64,000 nt of DNA. Origin: Archivesica marissinica (lineage: Eukaryota > Mollusca > Bivalvia > Venerida > Vesicomyidae). The translations under genes were made by a program, and so were the position numbers. Positions within the stretch are counted from its first letter, which is position 1. Every line of letters starts with the position of its first letter. The notes beneath the pieces are model-generated. The model did no database searches. It was not told where the DNA came from and worked only from the letters and a program-made list of their open reading frames with translations. The stretch is from contig CM026402.1 of assembly GCA_014843695.1 (NCBI GenBank), positions 22,221,325 to 22,285,324 on the forward strand. The letters run 5' to 3'. Below, piece after piece: positions 51,401-54,400 of this stretch.

Positions 51401-54400
51401 ATAACTTAAAGGCCTAATGTACTTGTTAGACATGTCTATGTAACTTTATAACTTAAAGGCCTAATGTACTTGTTAGACATTTCTCTGTAACTTTATAACT
51501 TAAAGGCCTAATGTACTTGTTAGACATTTCTCTGTAACTTTATAACTTAAAGACCTAATGTACTTGTTAGACATGTCTATGTAACTTTATAACTTAAAGG
51601 CCCAGTGTACTTGTTAGACATGTATATGTAACTTTATAACTTAAAGGCCTAGTGTACTTGTTAAACATGTCTCTGTAACTTTATAACTTAAAGGCCCAGT
51701 GTACTTGTTAGACATGTATATGTAACTTTATAACTTAAAGGCCTAATGTACTTGTTAGACATGTCTCTGTAACTTTATAACTTAAAGGCCTAATGTACTT
51801 GTTAGACATGTCTCTGTAACTTTATAACTTAAAGGCCTAATGTACTTGTTAGACATGTCTCTGTAACTTTATAACTTAAAGGCCTAATGTACTTGTTAGA
51901 CATGTCTCTGTAACTTTATAACTTAAAGGCCTAATGTACTTGTTAGACATGTCTCTGTAACTTTATAACTTAAAGGCCTAATGTACTTGTTAGACATGTC
52001 TCTGTAACTTTATAACTTAAAGGCCTAATGTACTTGTTAGACATGTCTCTGTAACTTTATAACTTAAAGGCCTAATGTACTTGTTAGACATGTCTCTGTA
52101 ACTTTATAACTTAAAGGCCTAATGTACTTGTTAGACATGTCTCTGTAACTTTATAACTTAAAGGCCTAATGTACTTGTTAGACATGTATATGTAACTTTA
52201 TAACTTAAAGGCCCAGTGTACTTGTTAGACATGTCTCTGTAACTTTATAATTTCAGGTTGTGTCCTTGCTGCAATATTGCCATCAAGGAAACAGTTTCAC
52301 ATGAAGAACCTGGTGTTCTTATATTTAGATGTGGTAAGTTTCTTACACTGAGGTTCTTATATTTAGATGTGGTAAGTTTCCTACATGGGGGGTTCTTATA
52401 TTTAGATGTGGTAAGTTTCTTACACAGGGGGTTCTTATATTTAGATGTGGTAAGTTTCTTACACAGGTGTTCTTATATTTAGATGTGGTAAGTTTCTTAC
52501 ACAGTGGTTTCTTATATTTAGATGTGGTAAGTTTCTTACACAGGGGTTCTTATATTTAGATGTGGTAAGTTTCTTACACAGGGGTTCTTATATTTAGATG
52601 TGGTAAGTTTCTTACATGGGGGTTCTTATATTTAGATTTGGTAAGTTTCTTACACAGGGGTTCTTATATTTAGATGTGGTAAGTTTCTTACACAGGGGTT
52701 CTTATATTTAGATGTGGTAAGTTTCCTACACTGGGGTTCTTATATTTAGACGTGGTAAGTTCCCTACATTGGGGTTCTTATATTTAGATGTGGTAAGTTT
52801 CCTACACTGGGGTTCTTATATTTAGATGTGGTAAGTTCCCTACACTGAGGTTCTTATATTTAGATGTGGTAAGTTCCCTACACTGAGGTTCTTATATTTA
52901 GATGTGGTAAGTTCCCTACACCGAGGTTCTTATATTTAGATGTGGTAAGTTCCCTACACTGAGGTTCTTATATTTAGATGTGGTAAGTTCCCTACACTGA
53001 GGTTCTTATATTTAGATGTGGTAAGTTCCCTACACCGAGGTTCTTATATTTAGATGTGGTAAGTTCCCTACACTGAGGTTCTTATATTTAGATGTGGTAA
53101 GTTCCCTACACTGAGGTTCTTATATTTAGATGTGGTAAGTTCCCTACACCGAGGTTCTTATATTTAGATGTGGTAAGTTCCCTACACTGAGGTTCTTATA
53201 TTTAGATGTGGTAAGTTCCCTACACTGAGGTTCTTATATTTAGATGTGGTAAGTTCCCTACACCGAGGTTCTTATATTTAGATTTGGTAAGTTTCGTACA
53301 CAGGGGTTCTTATATTTAGATGTGGTAAGTTTTGTACACTGGGGTTCTTATATTTAGATTTGGTAAATTTCGTACACAGGGGTTCTTATATTTAGATTTG
53401 GTAAGTTTCGTACACGGGGGTTCTTATATTTAGATGTGGTAAGTTTCTTACACAGGGGTTCTTATATTTAGATGTGGTAAGTTTCTTACACTGGGGTTCT
53501 TATATTTAGATGTGGTAAGTTTTCTACACCGAGGTTCTTATATTTAGATGTGGTAAGTTTCTTACACTGGGGTTCTTATATTTAGACAGGCCTGTATTTA
53601 CGTGGTTTTATGGCTTTATTTATGTTGTTTTATGGCTTTATTTACGTGGTTTTAGGCCTGTATTTACGTGATCTTAGACCTGTATTTACGTGGTCTTAGA
53701 CCTGTATTTACGTGGTCTTAGGCCTGTATTTACGTGGTCTTAGACCTGTATTTACGTGGTCTTAGAGCTGTATTTACGTGGTGTTAGGCCTGTGTTTATG
53801 TGGTTTTAGGCCTGTATTTATGTGGTGTTAGGCCTGTATTTACGTGGTGTTAGGCCTGTATTTACATGGTCTTAGGCCTGTATTTACGTGGTGTTAGGCC
53901 TGTATTTACATGGTCTTAGGCCTGTATTTACATGGTCTTAGGCCTGTATTTATGTGGTCTTAGGCCTGTATTTACATGGTCTTAGGCCTGTATTTATGTG
54001 GTCTTAGGCCTGTATTTACATGGTCTTAGGCCTGTATTTATGTGGTCTTAGGCCTGTATTTATGTGGTCTTTGGCCTGTATTTACGTGGTCTTAGGCCTG
54101 TATTTACATGGTCTTAGGCCTGTATTTACGTGGTGTTAGGCCTGTATTTACGTGGTTTTAGGCCTGTATTTAAGTGGTGTTAGGCCTATATTTACGTGGT
54201 TTGGGTTCAATTAATGGAACAGTGGCATTACAAATGTACCGCATGGTAGAAACGTGTGATGGTAAACAACCTTTACCAATTCGCATTGTCTCGGGGGCAA
54301 CTGCATTTACCGGACTGTAAACACCGTAGACTGGAAGGTGCTCAACATCGTTAGTGCAATAACCATGTATGTACATAGCATTAACCTTTTCCTTCATAGA

